This document shows positions 16,036-24,344 of a DNA stretch of 38,822 nt, piece by piece. The notes beneath the pieces were generated by a model. That model ran no database searches, was not told where the DNA came from, and saw nothing but the letters and a program-made list of their open reading frames with translations. The position numbers were made by a program, and so were the translations under genes. The stretch lies in contig JAUIKE010000069.1 of the NCBI GenBank assembly GCA_030430845.1, forward strand, positions 1 to 38,822, given 5' to 3'. This DNA is from Bacteroidia bacterium. GTDB lineage: Bacteria > Bacteroidota > Bacteroidia > Chitinophagales > Saprospiraceae. Each line of letters opens with the position of its first letter. Position 1 is the stretch's first letter.

Positions 16036-16067
16036 GCCCGTCCGGGCTCATATGCTGTCCTTCAATA
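16016..16067. terminator. Perfect 25-bp inverted repeat joining two convergent gene ends
   Basis: Bases 16016-16040 and 16043-16067 are exact reverse complements with a 2-nt loop. The left arm encodes the last codons and stop (TGA 16033-16035) of the desaturase-family gene; the right arm contains the stop (16062-16064 on +) and last Tyr codon of the phosphatase gene. It must act as a bidirectional terminator if it acts at all. Confidence 0.8.
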
Positions 16068-17444
16068 CTGTTTTTTACTCTCTTTCCTTGCTTTATAGGC
16101 TCTAAAGCGCTCTAGATACCGTTCAATCTCTTCATTACTCATACGATCTACAAAACCTCTGGCGATTTCGATTTGCTCTAATACACCAGGAGGGGTCAAA
16201 TCCCTGAAACGATTTGTTCCGTTTTTCCGTTTTTTGAGTTCAAAAGCATCATATTGCTCTCCTATAGCGGTATATGCCTCATATTTTAATGTATTCCCAT
16301 CAATATGAATAAGCTGATATAGTTGCGTATTAGAAGCCACTCGCTCCAACCAATCTTCGAAGTTTAGATTATACATTTTGGGGCCACTCACGGAAACCAC
16401 GTACATTGGTCCGCGATGCCGGTGCTTTCTTCCGAAGGCCATGTTGTATCCCCTTCCGTAGGCATGATCGTGTCCTTGCAGTACCAGGTCAACCTCATAT
16501 TCTTCGAAAAGAGGCTGAAAGTTTTGCCGGAGCACCTTATTATTTCGACCAGAGGCTGTCGAATAAATGGGATGGTGTTGCGTGACGATGGTCCATCTTT
16601 GGTTATTTTTTTCCAATACGGATTGGAGCCATTCCTTTTGTTTGATCAAACTTTCAGGATCAGCAAGCATAGACTGGGTATTGAGGCTAATGATCCTCAC
16701 TCCCTGATAATCGATATAAAACACCGTTTCTTTTAAGCCTTCCGGCCCGTTTTCAGGGAAGGTAAATGAGGGTTTCCAGTGTTCTGTCAAAACCCGGTCT
16801 GAACCATTTCGATAATACTCATGATTTCCCGGCGTGGCAATAACGGATTTCATTCCATTAATCCAACCACCGGCATAAAACCATTCTCCCCACTCTTTGT
16901 CCTCTCTGGGGATATTGATCAGATCGCCTGCATGCAATAGGAAATCGGCATCCGGCATAGTTAGAATAGCTTCCCGAATGCAGCGAGCCCATAAAGATTT
17001 GACGTCATTCTGGGCATCTCCAAAATAAATGAAAGAAAAAGGAGCTTTATGAGACTTAGCCGTTTTAAAATGAAACCACTCGCTATAATTCGTCCCATCT
17101 CCTACCCGATAGGCATATTGAGTACCAGGCTTCAATTTTGTAAACGTAACGGAATGAAATTTGGCTACATTCCTATTGGTGGTCAGTATCTCATCTTTTG
17201 CCTTAATGGTATCACACTTGACCCTGAAATAGGGATCAGCACTTGCCGGCGCTATTTCCGCCCAGGATTCATTAACTGACACATCCGTACGCCAGGTAAC
17301 AGATTGTGTAGTGGCGGGATCCCCACTCCAAGTCAGGATAACTCTATCCGGAACCGGACTAGGCGGATAAGGGTCTGTAATCTGTAAATAAGCCGCAACC
17401 GGCAAAAAGCCCCAAAAAAACAGGGTAGAAAGTATTCTGTACAT
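16062..17444 (-). CDS. Purple acid phosphatase-like metallophosphoesterase with N-terminal FN3 domain
   Basis: 460 residues from the ATG at 17444. The frame runs 36 codons further up, but that part is made of a 24-bp tandem repeat and is not a plausible protein start. A signal-peptide-like helix (MYRILSTLFFWGFLPVAAY) is followed by a fibronectin-like domain (about 30-130, ILTWSGDPATTQSVTWRTD) and a calcineurin-like domain: YFGDAQND, HAGDLIN, GNHEYY (N207, H208), TQHHPIYS and GHDHAYGRG, i.e. all five metal/catalytic blocks of the PAP family. Secreted or periplasmic phosphomonoesterase or diesterase. C-terminal 90 residues are basic and helical (RMSNEEIERYLERFRAYK) with no sorting domain. Two further metallophosphoesterases and a PhoX occur at 31.9-36.9 kb. 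Confidence 0.85.
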   Translation of the reverse strand: MYRILSTLFFWGFLPVAAYLQITDPYPPSPVPDRVILTWSGDPATTQSVTWRTDVSVNESWAEIAPASADPYFRVKCDTIKAKDEILTTNRNVAKFHSVTFTKLKPGTQYAYRVGDGTNYSEWFHFKTAKSHKAPFSFIYFGDAQNDVKSLWARCIREAILTMPDADFLLHAGDLINIPREDKEWGEWFYAGGWINGMKSVIATPGNHEYYRNGSDRVLTEHWKPSFTFPENGPEGLKETVFYIDYQGVRIISLNTQSMLADPESLIKQKEWLQSVLEKNNQRWTIVTQHHPIYSTASGRNNKVLRQNFQPLFEEYEVDLVLQGHDHAYGRGYNMAFGRKHRHRGPMYVVSVSGPKMYNLNFEDWLERVASNTQLYQLIHIDGNTLKYEAYTAIGEQYDAFELKKRKNGTNRFRDLTPPGVLEQIEIARGFVDRMSNEEIERYLERFRAYKARKESKKQY

Positions 17445-17506
17445 CTTTTGAAGAAATTGTAAAATTGGTATTAGTATTGATATTGGGTAGTCCCCTTTTA
17501 TATAGC

Positions 17507-17554
17507 CCCTGGAACCTTGGAACTTCATAACCCTGGAACCTTGGAACTTCATAA
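17507..17554. repeat. 24-bp tandem repeat, two perfect copies
   Basis: 17507-17530 and 17531-17554 are identical. On the minus strand the unit can be read as MKFQGSRV, on another frame as EVPRFQGY; such GFKVSRFQ-like heptads turn up in spurious reading frames of many Bacteroidota genomes. It lies 60-110 nt upstream of the phosphatase start and should not be taken as part of that protein. Confidence 0.75.
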
Positions 17555-17643
17555 CTTTGAAACCAAAAAGCTACAACCAAAACCCCACTCAGGTGTTGCA
17601 CTAAAGATAATATCTTTTCACATAATATGACCAGCCAATAAGT

Positions 17644-17940
17644 ATGGACGCTATCCAAATCAAACACCTGGAAGACCAACGTAAATTTCAAACCGAGATC
17701 GAGGAAAAAAAAGGTTTTGTTGAATACCTTCAGGTAGGCAAACGCATCATTTTCACTCATACAGAGGTAGACCCGGCACTTGAAGGCCAGGGCATTGCTT
17801 CCCAATTAGCGAGGCACGCCCTGGAATATGCCCGTGAAAAAGAGTTTGAAGTCATGCCGCTTTGTCCATATATTGCAGGCTATATTAAACGGCACCCTGA
17901 ATACCGACCACTTGTCATGAAAGGAGTGAACATAGGGTGA
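17644..17940 (+). CDS. Small GNAT-fold N-acetyltransferase (YjdJ / COG2388 type)
   Basis: 98 residues, the normal size of this minimal GNAT family. It has the core strand pair (GFVEYLQVGKRIIFTHTEVD) and the acetyl-CoA loop GQGIASQLARHALEYAREK, followed by the conserved end VMPLCPYIAGYIKRHPEY, where the Cys-Pro-x2-x-x-Tyr-ile pattern is characteristic of YjdJ-like proteins. The family includes human GTLF3B/NATD1; acceptor substrate unknown. Separated from the divergent phosphatase gene by about 200 nt with the 24-bp tandem repeat. A hairpin starts at the last base of its stop codon. Confidence 0.88.
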   Translation: MDAIQIKHLEDQRKFQTEIEEKKGFVEYLQVGKRIIFTHTEVDPALEGQGIASQLARHALEYAREKEFEVMPLCPYIAGYIKRHPEYRPLVMKGVNIG

Positions 17941-17976
17941 AATTTTTAGGGCCGACATCGGCGGCCCTAAAAATTT
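17940..17976 (+). terminator. Terminator hairpin after the small GNAT gene
   Basis: 15-bp perfect arms (17940-17954, 17962-17976) around a 7-nt loop. The stem is GC-rich in the middle (AGGGCCG) with A/T outer parts, so the right arm ends in a run of T/A. It separates the GNAT gene from the MATE gene on the same strand, 15 nt before the latter's ATG, so it may also influence MATE translation. Confidence 0.7.
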
Positions 17977-17991
17977 TGGTAATCTTGTAAT

Positions 17992-19374
17992 ATGCGAAAA
18001 TCCGAACAATTAGGAAAAGAACCCATCCCTCGCTTACTGTTCCAGCAAGCAGCGCCGGCCTCTGTGGGTTTCCTGATCATGTCCATTTACGGTATTGTCG
18101 ATACCATATTTGTAGGTAGGTATGTGGGATCTATGGGAATTGCGGCCATCGCTGTGGTCATGCCCATTACTTTCCTGATCTCCTCCATAGGAATGGCAAT
18201 CGGTATTGGAGGTGCGTCCGTTATTTCAAGGGCCCTAGGCTCCGACCAGCGCGGCAAGGCCTTTCTGACCTTTGGCAATCAGGCAGCACTGACCTTGTTG
18301 CTGGCCACCGGCATTGTCATCCTGGGCTCTTTTTTCAGGGATGACATTCTCTTACTCTTCGGCGGACGTGGAGACATTCTGCCCCCGGCCCAGGAATATT
18401 TCACCATTATCCTTTATGGTGTACCCTTCCTGGCATGGGCCATGATGTCGAATAACGTCATCCGATCTGAGGGCGCTTCAAAAGTGGCCATGTTCACCCT
18501 GATCGTACCGGCCGTAGTCAACATGATCCTGGACCCCATTTTTATTATCGGCTTTAAATGGGGCATTGCGGGAGCAGCCTGGGCCACCACTATTTCCTAC
18601 GTGGGCAGTGCCATTTTCACTTTGTGGTTCTTTATGAGCGGCCGTTCCGAACTAAAGCTACATTTATCCAACTTCCGACTCAAGTTGAACATTGTTAAAG
18701 AAATCGGATCGATCGGCGGCGTAACCCTCGCCCGGCAGGGTACAATCAGTGTTTTAGCCATTATTCTTAATAACACTTTATTTATTTACGGCGGAGAAAT
18801 CAGCATTTCGGTATACGGCATCATCAACCGGGTCATGATGTTCGCCAACTTTCCCGTATTAGGGGTTACTCAAGGATTTATGCCGATTGCCGGATACAAT
18901 TACGGCTCTCAGCAGTGGGGACGGGTCAAAAAAGTGATCAACACAGCCATGAAATCCGGCACCCTGATCGCACTGGGTATTTTTGCCTGTATCATGCTTT
19001 TTGCAGATCAGATCGTCTGGGTCTTCTCCGATGACCCCGAACTGATCGAAAAAACAGCGCCGGCGCTGCGAAAAGTGTTCCTGGCCACGCCCCTGATTAC
19101 GATTCAACTGGTGGGCTCAGCTTATTTCCAGGCTATTGGCAAAGCCTTACCTGCACTCCTCTTAACCTTAACCAAACAAGGATTTTTCCTCATCCCGCTC
19201 ATTCTGATCCTGCCGCCCATCTTTAATCTGGACGGGGTTTGGTACTCCTTCCCTGTTGCTGATATTATGGCCGCTAGTATTACTTATTGGTATGTACAGC
19301 GTGAGATTAGAAAGACAATTAATCGATATGTGGAGGAAGAGGAGAAAGTAGAAGATAAAGCAGTAGTCGGATAA
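17992..19374 (+). CDS. MATE family efflux transporter
   Basis: 460 residues, about 12 hydrophobic helices in two pseudo-symmetric halves. The N-terminal half has the family start QAAPASVGFLIMSIYGIVDT (residues 18-37) and SVISRALG; the second half repeats the pattern (GGVTLARQGTISVLAIILNN; QGFMPIAGYNYGSQQW). MATE proteins export cationic drugs or metabolites in exchange for H+ or Na+ in the inner membrane. The C-terminal tail (YVEEEEKVEDKAVVG) is acidic and unusual: the last seven codons and stop lie within a 25-bp perfect inverted repeat that also covers the end of the opposite gene, so part of the tail may come from that duplication rather than from MATE ancestry. ATG start 15 nt after a hairpin. 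Confidence 0.92.
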   Translation: MRKSEQLGKEPIPRLLFQQAAPASVGFLIMSIYGIVDTIFVGRYVGSMGIAAIAVVMPITFLISSIGMAIGIGGASVISRALGSDQRGKAFLTFGNQAALTLLLATGIVILGSFFRDDILLLFGGRGDILPPAQEYFTIILYGVPFLAWAMMSNNVIRSEGASKVAMFTLIVPAVVNMILDPIFIIGFKWGIAGAAWATTISYVGSAIFTLWFFMSGRSELKLHLSNFRLKLNIVKEIGSIGGVTLARQGTISVLAIILNNTLFIYGGEISISVYGIINRVMMFANFPVLGVTQGFMPIAGYNYGSQQWGRVKKVINTAMKSGTLIALGIFACIMLFADQIVWVFSDDPELIEKTAPALRKVFLATPLITIQLVGSAYFQAIGKALPALLLTLTKQGFFLIPLILILPPIFNLDGVWYSFPVADIMAASITYWYVQREIRKTINRYVEEEEKVEDKAVVG

Positions 19375-19407
19375 GGCGTCTGCGCCTTATCCGACTACTG
19401 CTTTATC
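19354..19407. terminator. Perfect 25-bp inverted repeat joining MATE and surface-protein gene ends
   Basis: Arms 19354-19378 and 19383-19407 match without error around loop TCTG. The left arm encodes DKAVVG and the stop of the MATE gene; the right arm encodes the IKQ and stop (TAG, 19395-19397) of the surface-protein gene. Because VTVIK is the normal end of that sorting domain, the right arm is probably the ancestral one and the left arm its copy. Confidence 0.85.
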
Positions 19408-21680
19408 ACCGTAACCGATCCCGACAGGCGTTCCGTATAGGGCTTGGCTTCCTCATCAAAGCCTTCGATCACAGCTACCCAGACGTATACCCCCGCTCCT
19501 ACCCATTTGCCGCGGAAACGGCCGTCCCAGGGCGTAAAGTCTGTACTTTCAAACATCAAAGTTCCCCAGCGATCGAAGATCTGGAGGTGCAAACTTTCAA
19601 TATCTGTACCCAAAACGGTAAACGTATCATTCGTGCCATCATAATTAGGACTAAAGGCATTGGGTACATAGATCTTTGTCGGGCATTGTTCCACTATATT
19701 GACCGAATCCACCCCTATACACCCATGTTGATCAAAAACCCTGACTTCGTACGCTCCCTCGGTTTTCACCGAAATACGCTCATTGAGTTGCCCATTGCTC
19801 CATACATACCTGAAAAAGTCTCCGGGATACAGCTCGTAATCCAACTGTCTATTTCGAATGCAGATAATCGTGTCGGGCCCCAAATCGGGTGCCGGAGTAG
19901 GTACCACCTCCAAGTCGATAAAAGAGGGAAAAGTCGCACAACCCGAAATCACCCCCACTACCTCATAAGTGCCGCTTCGGTCAGGGGTAGCATCCCTCAA
20001 TACCGGAAACTGTTCTTCCGAAATGAAGTTGCGAGGTCCTTTCCATTCATAACGGGCACCGGCCAGATCCGTAGCTCCCAGGCGAACAAGTTCGCCCTCG
20101 CAAACGAGTATGTCCGGCTCGGCCTCCACTGCCTGGCGGAGCGTTACTTTTAAATCCCTGTATATCGTATCCGTCGTCAGCAAGCATTGGTCATGTATGA
20201 TCACACTAACCGGATAGTCTCCCAAAGCATCATAAATATGCCCGAACTTGGCTTCTCTGGACGTGGTTCCGTCTCCCAGATCCCAGAAAAAAGTATAACG
20301 CAAGGGCGACAAGCCCGCATCAAAAGTAATGGTATCACTCAAACAACCACCCTCGGGGATCGGGTTGGCGTTGATCTTGCTGAAACTGGCTCCTCCACTG
20401 TAAGCATAGGATTCCAAATTGCCGTATCCATAAGCGGTGGCAATTACTCCGCATCCCTCAGAAATGATCGTATGAGCGCCCGGAGGAACCCGGATTCTTA
20501 CATAGGAAAAATCTTCGTTCCCGGAAACCGGCCGGATGGTTTCTCCTCTTTCGGCAAGTGTGGTTCCATCAAATCGGACAAAATCGATCTCCGCCGTTTG
20601 AGAAATTACATTGATGTAGTTTTCTTCAATGTTCTGAAAGGAAGAGTTGTATAAAGTCACCGTATCCCGGGTTTGTTCGATACTGTTTAATAAAACCATG
20701 GAGGGGTCGCCTAAGCTGTGGCCGTTGCAATTGGAGCCTACATTGTATTGAGCGACCAAAATGGGTTTGTTGCCGACGATATAACTAGAAATCGAGCTCT
20801 GGTATTCTATGAACTCTCCGGCATCCAGATTATAGGTAGAAGTACCGACACCCCGAACTTCTACCTGCGTGTTGTCTTCAGAAGCCAGGATTCGGAACAC
20901 ATCAAAAGTAACGGAAGCATTCGGAACGGTTACAAACTGCCGGCCGTATGCATCAATCGGGTACATTTGTTCCAGCAGGTTATCTCTGAATTCGCAATTG
21001 CTGGGCACCTGCGTCCAGCGAGCTCCGCCGAACAAAGCAAAGTCTTTGTCGCCGGTCACCAGAGTTCCGGTCAGGTCATCCGAGCCCAGGCGAGCCTGTA
21101 CCTGGTAGGTTTCACCGGCATTCAGTCGAATCGTAAAACTGCTGCCTCTTGATTTTCCTTTTTGAGTATCGTCGGCCAACTCGATGTTGATCAGGGTGTC
21201 ATCCTCCTTGGCCACCACTATGAATTCGGAGGGAAAAATCCCTTCCTGCCTGTCCACCCCGTAATAGGACATGACGTAGTAAGCTTTCCCCAGGGTTTCT
21301 ACAGGTAATACCACGGCCGCTTCTGAGCGCATACGGAAATATTGATGAATGTAAACGGATACCGGCTCTTGAGAGGTAAGGTGAATACCGGTTTGGGTGG
21401 TCGTTTCGGACCCCCGGGTTTCGGCCGACTGCGGTAACTGGATCAAAGTCACCTGGTTGGCCTGCACGGAAAAGTTTTCACTCCAACTTTGTCCCGGCAT
21501 ACTGATCTGACCGAAGGTATTGCGCTTAGAGGTGATCATAGCGACCATGGTGTTCTGATTGATGTCGCGATGCTCCATAAAGGCACACCAAAAGTCCGTT
21601 CCTTCATTCGTTTGGGAAAAAAGTGGGAGGGGAAAGAAAAAAACAATCCTTAAGTATGCGAGTAGTTTTCTGCTTTTCAT
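19395..21680 (-). CDS. T9SS-secreted surface protein: IgGFc-binding-like N-domain, PKD, type B sorting domain (copy 1)
   Basis: 761 residues. Signal peptide (LAYLRIVFFFPLPLFSQ, about residues 1-22); a large N-terminal domain (about 25-410) resembling the IgGFc-binding protein N-terminal domain (VSVYIHQYFRMRSEAAVVLP, then YVMSYYG); a PKD domain around 440-510 (FFWDLGDGTTS, FGHIYDALGDYPV); an Ig-like domain (EWKGPRNF, SGTYEVVG); and a C-terminal 'gliding motility-associated' type B sorting domain from about 666 (CPTKIYVPNAFSPNYDG, IFDRWGTLMFES, WDGRFRGKWVGAGVYVW). Such proteins cross the outer membrane through the type IX system and are released or held on the surface, often as adhesins. Tandem paralogue at 21760-24045 has the same length. 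Confidence 0.85.
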   Translation of the reverse strand: MKSRKLLAYLRIVFFFPLPLFSQTNEGTDFWCAFMEHRDINQNTMVAMITSKRNTFGQISMPGQSWSENFSVQANQVTLIQLPQSAETRGSETTTQTGIHLTSQEPVSVYIHQYFRMRSEAAVVLPVETLGKAYYVMSYYGVDRQEGIFPSEFIVVAKEDDTLINIELADDTQKGKSRGSSFTIRLNAGETYQVQARLGSDDLTGTLVTGDKDFALFGGARWTQVPSNCEFRDNLLEQMYPIDAYGRQFVTVPNASVTFDVFRILASEDNTQVEVRGVGTSTYNLDAGEFIEYQSSISSYIVGNKPILVAQYNVGSNCNGHSLGDPSMVLLNSIEQTRDTVTLYNSSFQNIEENYINVISQTAEIDFVRFDGTTLAERGETIRPVSGNEDFSYVRIRVPPGAHTIISEGCGVIATAYGYGNLESYAYSGGASFSKINANPIPEGGCLSDTITFDAGLSPLRYTFFWDLGDGTTSREAKFGHIYDALGDYPVSVIIHDQCLLTTDTIYRDLKVTLRQAVEAEPDILVCEGELVRLGATDLAGARYEWKGPRNFISEEQFPVLRDATPDRSGTYEVVGVISGCATFPSFIDLEVVPTPAPDLGPDTIICIRNRQLDYELYPGDFFRYVWSNGQLNERISVKTEGAYEVRVFDQHGCIGVDSVNIVEQCPTKIYVPNAFSPNYDGTNDTFTVLGTDIESLHLQIFDRWGTLMFESTDFTPWDGRFRGKWVGAGVYVWVAVIEGFDEEAKPYTERLSGSVTVIKQ

Positions 21681-21759
21681 ACGGTGTTAATTTGCCAATA
21701 TTCTTTCAGTGAGCCTCCAGTCTGCCAAAATACCTGACTAAATTGTCGTTTTTTTTAGT

Positions 21760-24045
21760 TCATTTCATCAAGGTAACACTACCCGATCTTCGTTCCGTAA
21801 AAGGCTGGGCGTTTTCATCAAATCCATCAATAACCGCTACCCAAACGTATACGCCCGGCCCTACCCATTTGCCTCGATACCGGCCGTCCCAAGGGGTAAA
21901 ATCCGTGCTTTCAAACATTAAGGTTCCCCAACGATCAAAGATCTGTAAGTGCAATCCGGCAATGTCTGTACCCAATACGGTAAAGGTATCATTAGTGCCG
22001 TCATAGTTGGGACTAAAGGCATTGGGAATGTAAATTTTGGTGGGGCATTGTTCCGTGATCATAACCTCATCGGTGCCCGCACAACCTAATTCATCGTAAA
22101 CTTTTACATTGATCATCCCTTCCTCTCGGACAACAATGGACGCTGACAACTGTCCGGTACTCCATTCAAACCTGCTGAAATTACCCGGTTCTAAAACATA
22201 TTCCAGATCACTGTTTTTGATGCAAATGATGGTGTCAGGTCCTAATTCGGGCTGGGGAGTTGGATTTATATGGACGTCCAGGAATTCCGGAAAGGTCGCA
22301 CAACCCGAAATGATTCCAACTACTTCATACCTCCCGGACTGCCCAGGGTCGGCATTTCTGATCAGAGGAAATTGTTCACCAGAGAAAAAGCCGGCCGGCC
22401 CCTTCCATTCGTATCGGGCTCCAGCCAGGTCAGTCGCCCCCAACTGGACGGCCTCGCCTTCACAGACCTGGACATCGGGCTCTGCCTCTACAGCTTTGCG
22501 CAGGGTTACTTTAAGATCCCGGTAGAAGGTATCTATCGTCATCAGGCAGTCATCACTGATGATCAGTTGTACTTCGTAATCCCCCAGTTGGTTGTAAATA
22601 TGTCCGAACTTCGATTCCGTCGTTCTTGTCCCGTCACCAAGATCCCAGGAAACGGAGTAACGAAGTGGGGATAGTCCGGTATTAAAAAAAATGGTGTCGT
22701 TCAAACAGCCCCCTTCCGGGATCGGATTGGCGTTAATTTTACTAAAACTCGCGCCTCCACTGTAGGCATACGACTCCACGTCTCCATACCCATAAGCTGT
22801 GGCAATCACCCCACAACCTTCTGCAATGATGGTATGGGATCCGCGTGAAACACGAACGCGCGCAAAAGAAAAATCATTATTTCCTTGTACCGGAAAAACG
22901 TCCACATTTTGCTCTGCGAAGGTCTGTCCGTCAAACAGTACAAAATCAATATCCACCGTCCGGGCGATCACATTGATGTAGTTCTCTACAATATTCTGAA
23001 AGGTAGAATTATACAAGGTAACCGTATCCCGGGTTTGTTCAATGCTATTCAAAAGAACCATAGAAGGGTCGCCGACGTTATGCCCGCTGCAAAAGGAGCC
23101 GACATTGTATTGAGCGGCCAGTATGGGTTTGTTTCCAACGATATAGGTCGATACGGAACTCTGATACTCTATAAATTCTCCCGCATCCAACTCATATACA
23201 TCGGTGCCGACTCCGTGAACTTCAACGCGGGTATTATTCTCAGATGCCAGAATCCGAAAAACGTCAAAATTAACACTGGCATTCGGTACAGTGACAAATT
23301 GCTTTCCCCAGGAATCGATGGGATACATTTGTTCCAGCAGATTATCCCAGGCTCCACCGCAATTGGCCGGCACAACAGTCCACCGCGCGCCGCCAAAAAT
23401 GGCAAAGTTTTTATTGGCCGTAACCAGGCTTCCGGTCAGATCTCCACTGCCAAGCCGCGTTTGTACCTGGTAGGATTCGCCCGCATCCAGGCTAATGGAG
23501 AAAGTCGTCCCCTTAGATCGCCCTCCCTTACTATCATCTGCCAATCGAATACTGATCTGGGTATCATCCTCTCTTGCTACCACAATGAACTGGGACGGGT
23601 ATTCTTCTGCATCTCGGAATATGCCATAATAAGACATCACGTAATAGGCCCTTCCCAAAGTTTCTCTCGGCAACACTACTGCAGCCTCCGCTCGTCGGTT
23701 GTAATACTGATGGATGTATACAGAAACGGGATCATTAGTTGTTACCTGGACGCCGGTTTGGGTAATTTTCTCAGAGCCGAGCGTTTCGGCAGCGGTCGGT
23801 AAGTTAATCAGCGTCACTTCATTGGCCTGGACGGTGAAGAATTCACTCCACCCCTGCCCGGGAATACTGATCCGGCCGCTCGTGTTTTGTTTGGCCGTGA
23901 TCATGGCAACTTTGGAATTCAGGCCGATGTCCCGATGTTCCATAAAGGCAAACCAGAACTCGGTGCCTTCATTCGTCTGAGCCAGTGCCGGGCTGAGATA
24001 GACCAGAAAGAAGCCAATCAAAGTTAAAGGTATGGAGTGTTTCAT
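21760..24045 (-). CDS. T9SS-secreted surface protein: IgGFc-binding-like N-domain, PKD, type B sorting domain (copy 2)
   Basis: 761 residues, exactly the length of the downstream copy and the same domain order. Signal peptide MKHSIPLTLIGFFLVYLSPA with AQ at the cleavage region; N-domain with YIHQYYNRRAEAAVVLP and YVMSYYGIF; PKD with VSWDLGDGTRT and FGHIYNQLGDYEV; Ig-like EWKGPAGF and SGRYEVVG; sorting domain starting CPTKIYIPNAFSPNYDG and ending SGSVTLMK. The sorting domain is almost unchanged between the copies, while the Ig-like part and the segment after it differ most. The two genes run head to tail on the minus strand with 79 nt between stop and start and could be one operon, copy 2 first. 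Three TTGTCCG repeats lie 95-125 nt upstream of this gene's start. Confidence 0.85.
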   Translation of the reverse strand: MKHSIPLTLIGFFLVYLSPALAQTNEGTEFWFAFMEHRDIGLNSKVAMITAKQNTSGRISIPGQGWSEFFTVQANEVTLINLPTAAETLGSEKITQTGVQVTTNDPVSVYIHQYYNRRAEAAVVLPRETLGRAYYVMSYYGIFRDAEEYPSQFIVVAREDDTQISIRLADDSKGGRSKGTTFSISLDAGESYQVQTRLGSGDLTGSLVTANKNFAIFGGARWTVVPANCGGAWDNLLEQMYPIDSWGKQFVTVPNASVNFDVFRILASENNTRVEVHGVGTDVYELDAGEFIEYQSSVSTYIVGNKPILAAQYNVGSFCSGHNVGDPSMVLLNSIEQTRDTVTLYNSTFQNIVENYINVIARTVDIDFVLFDGQTFAEQNVDVFPVQGNNDFSFARVRVSRGSHTIIAEGCGVIATAYGYGDVESYAYSGGASFSKINANPIPEGGCLNDTIFFNTGLSPLRYSVSWDLGDGTRTTESKFGHIYNQLGDYEVQLIISDDCLMTIDTFYRDLKVTLRKAVEAEPDVQVCEGEAVQLGATDLAGARYEWKGPAGFFSGEQFPLIRNADPGQSGRYEVVGIISGCATFPEFLDVHINPTPQPELGPDTIICIKNSDLEYVLEPGNFSRFEWSTGQLSASIVVREEGMINVKVYDELGCAGTDEVMITEQCPTKIYIPNAFSPNYDGTNDTFTVLGTDIAGLHLQIFDRWGTLMFESTDFTPWDGRYRGKWVGPGVYVWVAVIDGFDENAQPFTERRSGSVTLMK

Positions 24046-24130
24046 AAAATGGTGTGTATACCTTTTTAGACTGTGAAAATGATAGATTCTTTCCTGAAAA
24101 TACTTGTTTTTCTTTCACCGGAAGAGGAGA

Positions 24131-24170
24131 ATGTCCTGTTTTGTCCGCTTTTGTCCGGAATTGTCCGCTT
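24131..24170. promoter_or_regulatory. Four decamers with TTGTCCG core at 10-bp period
   Basis: 24141, 24151 and 24161 each begin TTGTCCG; 24131 begins the weaker copy ATGTCCT. The period is exactly 10 bp, so the same DNA face is presented four times. It lies 86-125 nt upstream of the surface-protein start at 24045, a position fitting an activator or repressor array. Confidence 0.45.
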
Positions 24171-24292
24171 TTCCCGACTTAATTTGGTAGGGTCAAAACA
24201 TAACGAAACGCTCAATTTTCGATGAAACAGGTCGCTGGAGACCTTTTCATGACAGGCCGGTCCGCTGCAAGGGGGGATCGGTCTTTTTATTA

Positions 24293-24335
24293 ATTGGTTG
24301 TGTGAAAAGTCCTTCGGCCTTTTCACACAACCAAT
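24293..24335. terminator. Hairpin with 17-bp perfect arms; one member of a dispersed repeat
   Basis: Arms 24293-24309 and 24319-24335 around a 9-nt loop containing TTCGG. Bases 24296-24316 recur with one mismatch at 38802-38822 at the window edge, also in an intergenic region of the minus-strand side, so this palindrome is a dispersed unit rather than a gene-specific terminator. Confidence 0.65.
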
Positions 24336-24344
24336 AATATTCTT

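Noticed and set aside
16062..17552. Extended phosphatase start 36 codons upstream of 17444
   Set aside because: The extra part is the 24-bp tandem repeat and would place the signal peptide inside the chain.
17507..17554. Possible CRISPR
   Set aside because: Only two units directly joined without spacers; a plain tandem repeat.
17359..17805. 148-codon frame on the minus strand overlapping the small GNAT gene
   Set aside because: It is the antisense of the GNAT gene plus the 24-bp repeat (PRFQGYEVPRFQG); no homology or context.
22885..23802. 305-codon plus-strand frame opposite the surface-protein copy 2
   Set aside because: Antisense of a well-supported gene, and the paralogue has no equivalent conserved antisense frame.
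24066..24326. 86-codon minus-strand frame
   Set aside because: Composed of the TTGTCCG repeat and hairpin region, atypical composition.
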